The notes: a model not told the origin generated them from the letters alone. 8,252 nt of DNA from JAABRB01 sp041617635 (GCA_041617635.1 JBFJOO010000141.1:1-8252), one strand, 5' to 3'. Positions 1 to 7,211 are shown, counted from the stretch's first letter. A program made the numbers and translations.

Positions 1-54
1 CGCACGTCGAGAACGATATGAGCTTGGAATCAATAACTTGCGGGTAGCCGGCGA

Positions 55-232
55 AGATTGGCCAGGTGAAACTGGCCGGACGGAAACGAGACTTTGTGAA
101 CGAAGTCCGTGCGCGGGCGCCACGGCGAACCGTGAACCGCGTCACGAAGGTACCGCGGGGAACAACGACGCTCGATCGCGATGTTGAGAGCGATTGCGCA
201 CAAATATGACGGAGCATCGACGGGTGCGCCCG
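55..232 (+). other. Hairpin-rich intergenic stretch, candidate structured RNA
   Basis: Bases 1-272 hold no gene I can support. On the + strand six hairpins follow each other. They are 60-77 (6 bp, loop GTGAAA), 90-107 (7 bp with one G-U pair, loop TGAA), 121-134 (5 bp, loop CGAA), 137-158 (5 bp, 12-base loop), 173-196 (7 bp with one G-U pair, 10-base loop) and 221-232 (4 bp, loop TGCG). Linkers such as GGAAACGA and GGGGAACAAC are purine-rich, as in structured RNAs, which favours + strand transcription. This density is more than I expect by chance, but no covariation test was possible. A fragment of a group II intron domain I is one guess from the general look; no domain V or intron boundary is visible. 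It may continue left of base 1. It could also be ordinary intergenic DNA with fortuitous pairing. Confidence 0.33.
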
Positions 233-256
233 ATTTCCCCCTACCGCTCGTGATCC

Positions 257-273
257 ACGGCGCGGCGCGCCGT
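257..273 (-). terminator. GC-rich hairpin at the tctA stop codon
   Basis: A perfect inverted repeat, ACGGCGCG and CGCGCCGT around one central base, can fold as a 7-bp stem with a 3-base loop. It begins at the last base of the tctA stop codon. No T-run follows on the minus strand, so it is not a classic Rho-independent terminator. It could be a 3'-end mRNA stabiliser or assist Rho-dependent termination. Confidence 0.35.
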
Positions 274-1790
274 CATTCCGCGCGTGTCGCCTCGTTGAAA
301 AGCGCTGCCCTCCGCGCGGCAAAGCGCGGAAGCAGGGTTGCCAGCAAGAGCGCGGCGGCGGTAAGGAGCATCGCGAGCGCGACGGGCTTGTGGGCGAAGA
401 TCGCGAAGCTGCCGTCCGACAGGAGAAGCGTGCGGCGCAGATGCTCCTCGATCAGCGGACCGAGCACGAACCCGAGGAGCAGCGGTGCGGGTTCCAGGCC
501 GACCTTCAGCATGAAGTAGCCGAGGAATGCGAACCCGATCGTCAGCAGGACCTCGAACACGCTGTTGTTCAGCGCGTACACGCCGATGCAGCAGAACAAG
601 AAAATCGATGGGAACAGGATGCGATAGGGCACCCGCAGGAGCTGCACCCACACACCGACCAGCGGCAGGTTGATGATCACCAGCATCACGTTGCCGAGGA
701 ACATGCTGAAGACGAGGCCCCAGAAGAGCTCGGGCTGCTCGGTCATCACGTTCGGGCCCGGCGTGATGCCGTGGATCATCATGCCGCCGACCAGCAGGGC
801 GAGCACGGCGTTCGGCGGAATGCCCAGCGTGAGGAGCGGGATGAACGAGGCCTGCGCCGCGGCGTTGTTGGCGGACTCCGGGCTCGCCACGCCCTCGATC
901 GCGCCCTGGCCGAACTCCTCCGGGTGCCGCGAGACGCGCTTCTCCAGCCCGTAGGCGGAGAACGACGCGATGATCGAGCCGCCGCCCGGCAAGATGCCGA
1001 GCACCGCGCCGAGCCCGGTGCCGCGCAGCACGGCGGGCCACGCCCGGCGCCATTCCTCGCGCGTCAGCCAGAGCCGGCCGATGCGCGCCGGAATCTTGCC
1101 GCGGATCTCCGGGTGATCGAGGTTGTGCATGATCTCGGCCAGGCCGAAGACGCCGAGCGCGAGGGGGACGAATCCGATGCCGTCCGAGAGCTCGAAGACG
1201 CCGAATGTCAGGCGCGGAAAGCCGGTGTTGATGTCGCGCCCGACCAGGCCCAGCACGAGACCGAGCAGGATCATCGCGCATGCGCCCGTGAGCGAGCCGT
1301 GCGCCAGCACCACCGCCGCCGCGAGACCCAGCACCATCAGCGCGAAATACTCCGGCGAGCCGAACGCGCCCGCGACTTCCGCGAGCCACGGCCCGCAGAG
1401 GACGATGAGCGCGGTGGCGGCGATGCCGGCGATGAACGAGCCGATCGCCGCGATCGCGAGCGCCGCGCCGGCGCGCCCGCGGCGCGCCATCTCGTGACCG
1501 TCGAGGCAGGTGACGACCGACGCCGACTCGCCCGGCACTTTCACGAGGATCGAGGTCGTCGAGCCGCCGTATTGCGATCCGTAGTAGATCCCCGCGAGCA
1601 TCGTGAGCGCCGGGATCGGGTCGAGATAGAAGGTGACCGGCAAGAGCAGGGCGATGGTGGCGACCGGTCCGATCCCCGGAAGCACGCCGATCAGCGTCCC
1701 GCACAGCGCGCCGATGAAGCAGAAGAGCAGATTCATCGGCTGCGACGCGACGTGCAGGCCGAGCGACAGATGCGCGACGATGTCGCTCAC
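273..1790 (-). CDS. tctA: Tripartite tricarboxylate transporter large membrane subunit TctA
   Basis: This is the large inner-membrane subunit of a tripartite tricarboxylate transporter, the part expected to carry the substrate through the membrane. The protein is very hydrophobic, with roughly ten or more membrane segments. It shows both halves of the family's internal repeat: LPGIGP near residues 37-42 followed by YGGS at 74-77, then LPGGGS at about 267-272, EGVASPESANNAA at about 299-311, TLGIPPN at about 321-327 and GITPGP at about 341-346. I chose the GTG at 1790 because it overlaps the tctB stop as GTGA and gives 505 residues, close to the family's usual size. A GTG at 1811 would add seven residues but has no visible ribosome binding site. 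It is the last gene of the tctCBA operon and ends in a TGA inside a hairpin. Family assignment is secure; the substrate is unknown. Confidence 0.95.
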   Translation of the reverse strand: MSDIVAHLSLGLHVASQPMNLLFCFIGALCGTLIGVLPGIGPVATIALLLPVTFYLDPIPALTMLAGIYYGSQYGGSTTSILVKVPGESASVVTCLDGHEMARRGRAGAALAIAAIGSFIAGIAATALIVLCGPWLAEVAGAFGSPEYFALMVLGLAAAVVLAHGSLTGACAMILLGLVLGLVGRDINTGFPRLTFGVFELSDGIGFVPLALGVFGLAEIMHNLDHPEIRGKIPARIGRLWLTREEWRRAWPAVLRGTGLGAVLGILPGGGSIIASFSAYGLEKRVSRHPEEFGQGAIEGVASPESANNAAAQASFIPLLTLGIPPNAVLALLVGGMMIHGITPGPNVMTEQPELFWGLVFSMFLGNVMLVIINLPLVGVWVQLLRVPYRILFPSIFLFCCIGVYALNNSVFEVLLTIGFAFLGYFMLKVGLEPAPLLLGFVLGPLIEEHLRRTLLLSDGSFAIFAHKPVALAMLLTAAALLLATLLPRFAARRAALFNEATRAE

Positions 1791-2251
1791 GGCCGCAGGA
1801 ATTCCGGCCACAGCGGCATGGTCATCGAGAGACCGTAACCGAAGACCAAGGTGACGAGGGCCGCAAGCGCCACGGCCATGACCGCCCGCTCGACGAGACG
1901 CGATTCGCGCGATGCGAAGGTGACCACGAACACGCCGAGCGCGGCGGTGGCAAAGAGGCCCAGCGCTTCGAGCCCGAACGCGAAGATCGCCATGCCGAGC
2001 GGGACGAGAACGGCGGCCCGGCTGACGACCGGCGCCGCGTCGCGCGTGCGCGTGCGCACGGCGCGCAGCACCATGATCGTGCCGAGGGCCGCGAGCCCGA
2101 AGCTCGCTACCCAGGGCACGAATCCCGGGCCGATCTCCGAGAGCTGCCCCCGCGGGTCGTTACGGACGATCAGCCACAGGACGACCCCGAGGACGGCGAC
2201 GAACACACCGGCGAAGCCCTCGCGCCCCAGGGCCCTGGCGATGCCGCGCAC
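1787..2251 (-). CDS. tctB: Tripartite tricarboxylate transporter small membrane subunit TctB
   Basis: This is the small inner-membrane subunit of the TctCBA transporter, 154 residues with about four hydrophobic segments, normal for TctB. Recognisable features are a first membrane segment after GREGF, the IGPGFVPW motif between segments one and two, and a C-terminal segment ending in FGYGLSMTMPLWP. TctB pairs with TctA in the membrane; its exact role is not well defined. The start is a GTG at 2251, because no in-frame ATG exists before the second membrane segment. The ribosome binding site is weak (GGA five bases upstream) and lies in a hairpin. The gene is 33 bases after tctC, and its TGA overlaps the tctA GTG by four bases, so translation of tctA is probably coupled to it. 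Confidence 0.92.
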   Translation of the reverse strand: MRGIARALGREGFAGVFVAVLGVVLWLIVRNDPRGQLSEIGPGFVPWVASFGLAALGTIMVLRAVRTRTRDAAPVVSRAAVLVPLGMAIFAFGLEALGLFATAALGVFVVTFASRESRLVERAVMAVALAALVTLVFGYGLSMTMPLWPEFLRP

Positions 2252-2256
2252 CGCGA

Positions 2257-2278
2257 TCCGTCCCGCTTTCCGGACGGA
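2257..2278 (-). promoter_or_regulatory. Hairpin between tctC and tctB
   Basis: A 7-bp perfect stem (TCCGTCC with GGACGGA) around an 8-base loop fills most of the 33-base gap between the tctC stop and the tctB GTG. On the minus strand its downstream arm contains the only purine-rich stretch that could serve as the tctB ribosome binding site. Such a hairpin could lower translation of the membrane subunits or protect the upstream binding-protein message from 3' decay. The structure is visible; the function is inferred. Confidence 0.4.
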
Positions 2279-2284
2279 CGCTGT

Positions 2285-3268
2285 CTATTTCGGCTCCATC
2301 CCGGCCTTGGTCATCACGTCCCGCCACTTCGCGATCTCGCTCTCGAGGTGCGCGCCGAGCTCCTGCGGCGAGGACACGTTGACGAGCGCGCCCGCATCGG
2401 CCAGCCGTTTGCGCACCGCGTCCTGCGCGAGCGCGTCGCGTAGGCCCTTGTTCATCTTGTCCACGATTTCCTTGGGCGTGCCCTTCGGGAACGCGAGCCC
2501 GTACCACCCGACCACGGCGTAGCCGGGCACGCCCGATTCGGCGATCGTCGGCACGTCGGGAATCGTCGGCCAGCGGTTGGGCGTCGCCACCGCGAGGATC
2601 TTGATGTCGCCGGAACGCACCTGGCCGATGACGGCGTGGGCGAGCTCGACCGCATAATCCACCTCGCCGTTGCGCACGGCGCCGATCACGGCCGGCGTTC
2701 CCTTGTAGGGAATGTGCTTGACGTCGATGCCCGTACGCTGACGCAAGAGCTCGCCGGAGAAATGCTGGGTCGAGCCGAGCCCGACGGTCGCGAATTTCAG
2801 CTTGCCGGGCGCCGCCTTGGCCGCCGCCACGAGTCCGGGAATATCGTTCGCCGGAAAGTTCTTGCCGGCAACGATGACGAACGCGGAATTCGCGACCAGC
2901 GCCACCGGGGCGAAGTCATTGACCGAGTCGAACGGCAGCGACTTGAACATGACCGCGGACACCGTGTGGCCGGTGCTCATCATCGACGCCGTGTAACCGT
3001 CGTTCTCAGAGTTGGCGACGAGATTGCCCGCGGTCGTGCCGCCGGCGCCAGGCTTGTTCTCGACCACCACCGGCTGGCCGAGCAGCTCGGACAGCGGCTC
3101 GGCGATGATGCGGGTGACGATGTCCGTGCCGCCCCCCGCTCCGAACCCGACCACGATGCGGATCGGTTTGGTTGGCCAGGTTTGGGCCATGACCGCGCCG
3201 GCTTGCGCGAGCGCGCCCACAAAGACGAAAGCGGTGATTGCGGCCTTGCCGCGTCGCGAGCCTCTCAT
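2285..3268 (-). CDS. tctC: Tripartite tricarboxylate transporter substrate-binding protein (Bug/TctC family)
   Basis: This is the periplasmic solute-binding protein that delivers a carboxylate-like ligand to TctAB. At 327 residues it has the usual length. A Sec-type signal peptide covers about residues 1-28: basic MRGSRRGK, then a hydrophobic core, with likely cleavage after AVMA before QTWPTKPIRIVV. Family hallmarks follow: GFGAGGGTD at 41-49, ENKPGAGG at 70-77, a GLGSTQHFSGE loop at about 163-173 and PYKGTPA at 187-193. The ATG at 3268 is supported by a strong ribosome binding site (AGGAGG at 3274-3279, five bases away). It is the first gene of tctC-tctB-tctA and has its own promoter upstream. 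Beta-proteobacteria often carry many such proteins with varied ligands (carboxylates, amino acids, nicotinate), so the ligand cannot be named. Family assignment is secure. Confidence 0.95.
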   Translation of the reverse strand: MRGSRRGKAAITAFVFVGALAQAGAVMAQTWPTKPIRIVVGFGAGGGTDIVTRIIAEPLSELLGQPVVVENKPGAGGTTAGNLVANSENDGYTASMMSTGHTVSAVMFKSLPFDSVNDFAPVALVANSAFVIVAGKNFPANDIPGLVAAAKAAPGKLKFATVGLGSTQHFSGELLRQRTGIDVKHIPYKGTPAVIGAVRNGEVDYAVELAHAVIGQVRSGDIKILAVATPNRWPTIPDVPTIAESGVPGYAVVGWYGLAFPKGTPKEIVDKMNKGLRDALAQDAVRKRLADAGALVNVSSPQELGAHLESEIAKWRDVMTKAGMEPK

Positions 3269-3334
3269 GCGATCCTCCTCGGTGTGAGTGCGAGCTTCCC
3301 CCGGCCGCGTCTTTTGAGTTCTGCGCGGACCGGA

Positions 3335-3355
3335 GAGGCGAATAAGACTCGCCTC
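3335..3355 (-). promoter_or_regulatory. Inverted repeat over the tctC -10, candidate operator
   Basis: A perfect inverted repeat, GAGGCGA and TCGCCTC separated by seven bases, is centred on the putative -10 hexamer of the tctC promoter. The half-sites are 14 bases apart centre to centre, which suits a dimeric helix-turn-helix repressor. A protein bound here would block RNA polymerase. No T-run follows, so a terminator is unlikely. No regulator gene lies within the window, so the binding protein is unknown. Confidence 0.45.
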
Positions 3356-3371
3356 GACTGCGCGCTGTCAA
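3342..3371 (-). promoter_or_regulatory. Sigma70-type promoter of tctCBA
   Basis: On the minus strand a perfect -35 box TTGACA (3366-3371) is followed after 18 bases by TCTTAT (3342-3347), which matches the -10 consensus at four of six positions. Transcription would begin near 3335, giving a leader of about 67 bases before the tctC ATG. It lies in the 129-base gap after yciA, so the transporter can be expressed apart from the beta-oxidation genes. Confidence 0.55.
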
Positions 3372-3397
3372 GCGTTAATGCCGTTTCGCGGAGGTGC

Positions 3398-3802
3398 CTA
3401 CTTCTGCAGCGGCGGCGGAACGAGGCGCGGGCGGCGGTCCTCGCCCGTCGCGACATAGGTCAGCGTGGCCTCGGTGACTTTCACGACCTCGACGTCGGCC
3501 GGCGTGCGTTGCGCGAACACCTCGACCTTGACGGTGAGCGAGGTGTTGCCGACCTTGATCACCTCCGCGTAAAACGAGAGCAGGTCGCCCATGAACACGG
3601 GCTGCTTGAACTGGAACGCGTTCACCGCGACCGTCGCGACGCGTCCGCGCGCGCGCTGGCTCGCCGCCACGCCGCCCGCGATATCCACCTGCGCCATGAT
3701 CCAGCCGCCGAAGATGTCGCCGTGGATGTTGACGTCGGCGGGCATCGGCACCACGCGCAGCACGGGATCCTTACCGGTCGGAAGCTCCGCGTCCTCGCTC
3801 AT
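3398..3802 (-). CDS. yciA: YciA-type acyl-CoA thioesterase
   Basis: This is a single hotdog-fold acyl-CoA thioesterase of 134 residues, expected to hydrolyse acyl-CoAs to free acid and CoA in the cytoplasm. The diagnostic stretch GDIFGGWIMAQVD spans residues 28-40; Asp40 aligns with the catalytic aspartate of characterised YciA proteins. RGRVATVAVNAFQFKQPV (53-70) and VKVEVFAQR (91-99) also match the family. The proline-rich tail (LVPPPLQK) is typical of the variable C-terminus. The ATG at 3802 is the furthest upstream start possible because an in-frame TAG lies 12 bases before it. No clear ribosome binding site precedes it. It follows fadJ after 53 bases on the same strand, so it may free CoA or remove poorly oxidised acyl-CoAs during beta-oxidation; that link is inferred. 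Confidence 0.92.
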   Translation of the reverse strand: MSEDAELPTGKDPVLRVVPMPADVNIHGDIFGGWIMAQVDIAGGVAASQRARGRVATVAVNAFQFKQPVFMGDLLSFYAEVIKVGNTSLTVKVEVFAQRTPADVEVVKVTEATLTYVATGEDRRPRLVPPPLQK

Positions 3803-3808
3803 GCCGGG

Positions 3809-3814
3809 ATTCTA
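3809..3814 (-). promoter_or_regulatory. Possible -10 box for a leaderless yciA transcript
   Basis: TAGAAT on the minus strand matches the sigma70 -10 consensus at five of six positions and ends six bases before the yciA ATG. Transcription from it would start at or next to the A of the ATG, giving a leaderless mRNA. This would fit the missing ribosome binding site. No -35 box is seen 17 bases upstream, so support is weak. Confidence 0.2.
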
Positions 3815-3821
3815 GCCGTTG

Positions 3822-3845
3822 CGCGGGGGAGCCCGGTGGCCCGCG
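3822..3845 (-). other. GC-rich hairpin between fadJ and yciA
   Basis: CGCGGG and CCCGCG form a perfect 6-bp stem around a 12-base loop, starting ten bases after the fadJ stop. No T-run follows. It could slow 3' decay of the fadIJ message or partly separate yciA expression. Short GC-rich stems are common in GC-rich DNA, so this may be incidental. Confidence 0.25.
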
Positions 3846-3855
3846 GCGAGCGGAG

Positions 3856-5784
3856 TCACGCGCCGCGCTGGGCGAGGTAATGCAACGGCCCACCGCGGAA
3901 GGGCGCGAAGCCGGTGCCAAAGATGAGCCCGGCGTCCGCGAGATCGGCATCGGCGACGATGCCTTCCTCGACCGTCTTCTGCGCCTCGGCGAGATACGGC
4001 TCGATCAGCCGGTCCGCCAGATCGGCGGGCACTTCGCCGTCCGGGCCCTTGTGCGGCTTGCCTTTGACCCAGCGGTAGAAGCCCTCGCCGGTCTTCTTGC
4101 CGAGCTTGCCGGCGTCGACGAGCTTCGCGAGGCTCGCGGGCATGGTTGCGCCCTCGCCGGCGAGCGACTTGCCCGCCGCCGCGCAGATATCGAGGCCGAC
4201 GGTGTCGGCGAGCTCGATCGGGCCCATCGGCATGCCGAATCGCGTCGCGGCCGCGTCGATCGCCTCTTTCGCCACGCCCTGGTCGACGAGCTCGAACGCC
4301 CGCAACAGATAGGGTCCGAGCACGCGATTCACCAGGAATCCGGGGGAATCCTTCACCGGCAGCGGCAGCTTGTCGATCTGGCGCACGAACGCGCCGCCCT
4401 TGCGCGCCCAGTCGGGATCGGTGGCCTCGCCGCTCACGATCTCCACGAGCTGCATCTGCGGCACCGGGTTGAAGAAGTGCAGGCCGACGAGGCGGCCGGG
4501 GGCATCGAGCGCCGCACCGATGTCGGCGAGCTTCAGGCTCGACGTGTTCGTGGCGAGGATCGCGGTCGGCTTGGCGATTCGCTCGAGCTTGCCGAAGAGC
4601 TCGCGCTTCGCCTCGAGATTCTCGAAGATGGCCTCGATGATCACGTCGGCATGGCGCGCGCCGTCGCCCGTGACGTCCGGGATCAAGCGGTCCATCGCGT
4701 CGCGCGCGCGCAGCTTGTCGCGGATCCGCCGCCTGAAGAGCTCGGCCGCGCGTTTCATCGCCGGCGCCAGGCGCTCGGCGGTCTGGTCCTGCAGCGTCAC
4801 CGCCAAGCCGCGCATGGCGCAGACCGCCGCGATGTCGCCACCCATGGTGCCCGCGCCCACCACATGCACCCGCTGCGCCGCGAAGTCGCTTTCCTTGCCG
4901 AGCGATTTCATGCGCTCCTGCAGCCCGAAGATGCGGATGAGGCTGCGCGTCGTCGGATGCTGCACCAGGTAGGCGATCGAGCAGGGATCGTCCGGCCGCG
5001 GCGCGAACGGGTCGCCGTCGTGCTCGAGCCAGAGCTCGAGAATCGCGTACGGGGCGGGGTATTGCTCGCGCTGCGCCTTTTTCTGCAGCTGGCGCAGGGC
5101 AAGCTTTGCAACGAGCGGCTTGAGCTTCCCGTTCAGCAGCCGGTCCTTGAGCGAGAGCGCGCGCGGCTTCGGCGCCTCAAGCACCATGATGCGGGCCGTG
5201 TTGTCCATGATCCGCACCGGCACGCTGGCGTCGACCAGCCCGATGCGCTTGGCGCGGCGCGCGTCCACCGACCGACCGCTCATCATCATGTCGAGCGCCG
5301 TGGTCGGGCCGACGACCTTCGGCAGCCGCATCACGCCCCCCCAGCCCGGCAGGATGCCAAGCATCACCTCGGGCAGCGCGAAGCGCGTTCCCGGTTCGTC
5401 GACGGCAACCCGATAGCGGCAGGCGAGCGCGAGCTCGAGCCCGCCCCCCATGCAGAAGCCGCGCACCAGTGCGAGCGTGGGGAAGGGCAGCACCGCGAGC
5501 TTGTTGAAAGCGTCCCAGCCGCGCCGCACGATCGCGAGCGCGTCATCCACCGTTTCGATTTGCGTGAACTCGTCGACGTCCGCGCCGGCGATGAAGCCGG
5601 AGCTCTTCCCCGACCGGATAACCAGGCCGCGCGGCTTCTGCACCGCAAGCGTGTCGAGGAGCGCATTGAGCTCGCCCATGACCTCCGCTGAGAACGTGTT
5701 GGTCGTGCTCCCCGCCCGGTCGAACGTCAGCCACGCGATGCCTTCGCCGTCGACGTCGAGCCGGAAGTGCTGCGTGTCGCTCAT
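3856..5784 (-). CDS. fadJ: FadJ-type enoyl-CoA hydratase / 3-hydroxyacyl-CoA dehydrogenase
   Basis: This is the alpha subunit of the beta-oxidation complex: it hydrates 2-enoyl-CoA, then oxidises 3-hydroxyacyl-CoA with NAD. From the chosen start (642 residues), a crotonase domain fills about residues 5-190. It has the oxyanion-hole stretch FIAGADVDEF near 64-73 and two catalytic glutamates, Glu117 (in GGGLELALAC) and Glu139 (in LPEVMLGILPG). The spacing of these two matches FadJ rather than FadB. A Rossmann NAD-binding motif GAGTMG lies at 310-315. The dehydrogenase dyad is His436 (in LHFFNPV) and Glu448, with SPGFLVNR at 480-487. C-terminal dehydrogenase domains complete the protein. The ATG at 5784 fits the family N-terminus and has GAGGGGGA upstream. 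An ATG at 5823 would add 13 residues and also has a ribosome binding site (GAGGA) at the fadI stop, so the start is not settled. It pairs with FadI upstream. Confidence 0.95.
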   Translation of the reverse strand: MSDTQHFRLDVDGEGIAWLTFDRAGSTTNTFSAEVMGELNALLDTLAVQKPRGLVIRSGKSSGFIAGADVDEFTQIETVDDALAIVRRGWDAFNKLAVLPFPTLALVRGFCMGGGLELALACRYRVAVDEPGTRFALPEVMLGILPGWGGVMRLPKVVGPTTALDMMMSGRSVDARRAKRIGLVDASVPVRIMDNTARIMVLEAPKPRALSLKDRLLNGKLKPLVAKLALRQLQKKAQREQYPAPYAILELWLEHDGDPFAPRPDDPCSIAYLVQHPTTRSLIRIFGLQERMKSLGKESDFAAQRVHVVGAGTMGGDIAAVCAMRGLAVTLQDQTAERLAPAMKRAAELFRRRIRDKLRARDAMDRLIPDVTGDGARHADVIIEAIFENLEAKRELFGKLERIAKPTAILATNTSSLKLADIGAALDAPGRLVGLHFFNPVPQMQLVEIVSGEATDPDWARKGGAFVRQIDKLPLPVKDSPGFLVNRVLGPYLLRAFELVDQGVAKEAIDAAATRFGMPMGPIELADTVGLDICAAAGKSLAGEGATMPASLAKLVDAGKLGKKTGEGFYRWVKGKPHKGPDGEVPADLADRLIEPYLAEAQKTVEEGIVADADLADAGLIFGTGFAPFRGGPLHYLAQRGA

Positions 5785-5836
5785 CGCTCGGTCCCCCTCG
5801 AATACGCCGTCTACCGCTTTCATTGATTCTTGTCCT

Positions 5837-7120
5837 CTAAACCGTTTCGATCAGCATGGCGCCGCCCTGACCGCCGCCGATGCAGATCGAGGCGATGCCG
5901 CGCTTGCCGCCCGTTCGCTTCAGCACGTGCAGCAGGTGCAGCACGATGCGCGCGCCGGACGCCCCGACCGGGTGGCCGAGCGCGACCGCGCCGCCGTCCA
6001 CGTTGAGCTTGTCCAGGTCGAGCTCGCCGGCCGCCGCGTCGAGTCCGAGCTCGGATCGGCAATAATCGTCGCTCTTCCAGGCGTCGATGCAGCCAAGCAC
6101 CTGCGCCGCGAAGGCTTCGTTGATTTCCCACGCGTCGAGGTCGTTCAGCGCGAGGCCGTGGCGCTGCATGAGCGGCGTGGCCGCATGCACCGGGCCGAGG
6201 CCCATCTGGGCGGGATCGAGCGCCGCCCATTGCGAATCGACGAGGCGGCCGATCGGCGTGAGACCGTGGCGCTCGAGGCTGGCCTCAGTGGCGAGGATCA
6301 GCCAGACCGCGCCATCGGTGATCTGCGAGCTGTTGCCGGCCGTGACGGTGCCGTACTTGCGGTCGAAGAAGGGCTTGAGCTTTGCGAGGGATTCCACCGA
6401 GGAGTCGCGCCGCACCCCGTCGTCCGCAGCGTAGAGCGTTCCCTGATCGTCGAAGACCGGCACGACCTCGCTCAGCCAGCCCTCGTCCTGCGCCAGGGCG
6501 ACGCGCTGGTGGCTGCGGGTCGCGTACTCGTCCTGCTGGGTCCGGGTGATGCCGAAGCGATACGCCAGGTTCTCCGCCGTCTGGCCCATCAGCAGCCCGA
6601 CGTTCGGGTCGGTGAGCCCTTTCATGATCCCGATGACGGGCGCGAGATAGCCGGGCCTGAACTTCGCGAGCGCCGCCGCCTTCTGTCCCAAGTTCTTCGC
6701 CGCATAGAATCCGGAGAGCCAGAGCACCATCGCATCGGAGAAGAGGAGCGGCGCCCGCGAAAGCGCGTCGACCCCACCCGCGAGCAAGAGCTCGGAGCGC
6801 CCGCTCTCCATGTTCGCGATCGCGGAGTCGAGTGCCTGCATGCCGGATGCGCAATTGCGCATCACCGTCCAGCCGGGGACCTTCTCGCCGCACCCCATGC
6901 GCAGCGCCACGACGCGCCCGATGTTCACCTCGTCCACCGACGGGGCGGCGCAACCGAGGATCACCTCGTCGAGCTCGCCGGGCGCAAAGGGTTGCCGCGC
7001 GAGCAGCTGCTTGCCCGCCTGGGTCGCGAGGTCGCTTGCCGAGAACGGCCCCGGACGGTTACGGGACTTGAGAAACGGCGTCCGCGCGCCGTCGACGATA
7101 TAGATGGGTTTCGCGGTCAT
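5837..7120 (-). CDS. fadI: FadI-type acetyl-CoA C-acyltransferase (3-ketoacyl-CoA thiolase)
   Basis: This is the beta subunit of the beta-oxidation complex: it cleaves 3-ketoacyl-CoA with CoA to acetyl-CoA and a shortened acyl-CoA. The 427-residue protein begins MTAKPIYIVDGARTPF, the normal thiolase N-terminus. Catalytic residues are visible: nucleophile Cys90 in RNCASGMQALDSA, NEAF at 334-337, His383 in ALGHPVGASG and Cys413 in ICIGGGQGG. The long loop at about 130-180 (LSGFYAAKN to LLMGQTAEN) is of the FadI/trifunctional-protein-beta type, which favours FadI over FadA. I chose the ATG at 7120 because GGAGAGGAAA lies directly before it; a longer frame from 7177 adds 19 residues unlike any thiolase. 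Its TAG stop sits just before fadJ, and the intergenic bases carry a ribosome binding site, so fadI and fadJ are one operon. The 91 bases upstream show no convincing promoter. Confidence 0.96.
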   Translation of the reverse strand: MTAKPIYIVDGARTPFLKSRNRPGPFSASDLATQAGKQLLARQPFAPGELDEVILGCAAPSVDEVNIGRVVALRMGCGEKVPGWTVMRNCASGMQALDSAIANMESGRSELLLAGGVDALSRAPLLFSDAMVLWLSGFYAAKNLGQKAAALAKFRPGYLAPVIGIMKGLTDPNVGLLMGQTAENLAYRFGITRTQQDEYATRSHQRVALAQDEGWLSEVVPVFDDQGTLYAADDGVRRDSSVESLAKLKPFFDRKYGTVTAGNSSQITDGAVWLILATEASLERHGLTPIGRLVDSQWAALDPAQMGLGPVHAATPLMQRHGLALNDLDAWEINEAFAAQVLGCIDAWKSDDYCRSELGLDAAAGELDLDKLNVDGGAVALGHPVGASGARIVLHLLHVLKRTGGKRGIASICIGGGQGGAMLIETV

Positions 7121-7211
7121 TTTCCTCTCCGGTTCAGGCCCGGCGCGGCGGCCGGTCGGTTCGAGTCTCGGAGCCACTCACCCCGCGGGCATGCGCGAGC
7201 TTTGCGCGGCG

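Noticed and set aside
2..187. Open + strand frame running in from the left edge, and an open minus frame from an ATG at 217 to the edge
   Set aside because: Neither product shows a recognisable family, and several frames are open at once here. The stretch is better explained by hairpins, though a gene truncated by the edge cannot be excluded.
390..1838. Long + strand open frame opposite tctA (482 codons)
   Set aside because: Its product is rich in Arg, Asp, His, Glu and Ala with no domain, and it lies antisense to a well-conserved TctA. Long antisense frames are common in GC-rich genes.
3335..3355. Inverted repeat as a Rho-independent terminator for yciA
   Set aside because: No T-run follows it on the minus strand, and it coincides with a -10 box downstream of a perfect TTGACA, so an operator is more likely.
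3880..5691. Long + strand open frame opposite fadJ (603 codons)
   Set aside because: Low-complexity charged composition with no recognisable motif; the minus strand carries intact FadJ catalytic residues throughout.
7155..7172. tRNA T-arm-like string GGTTCGAGTC on the + strand
   Set aside because: The flanking five bases cannot pair as a T-stem, and no acceptor, D-arm or anticodon arm is found; the upstream bases belong to the fadI start region.
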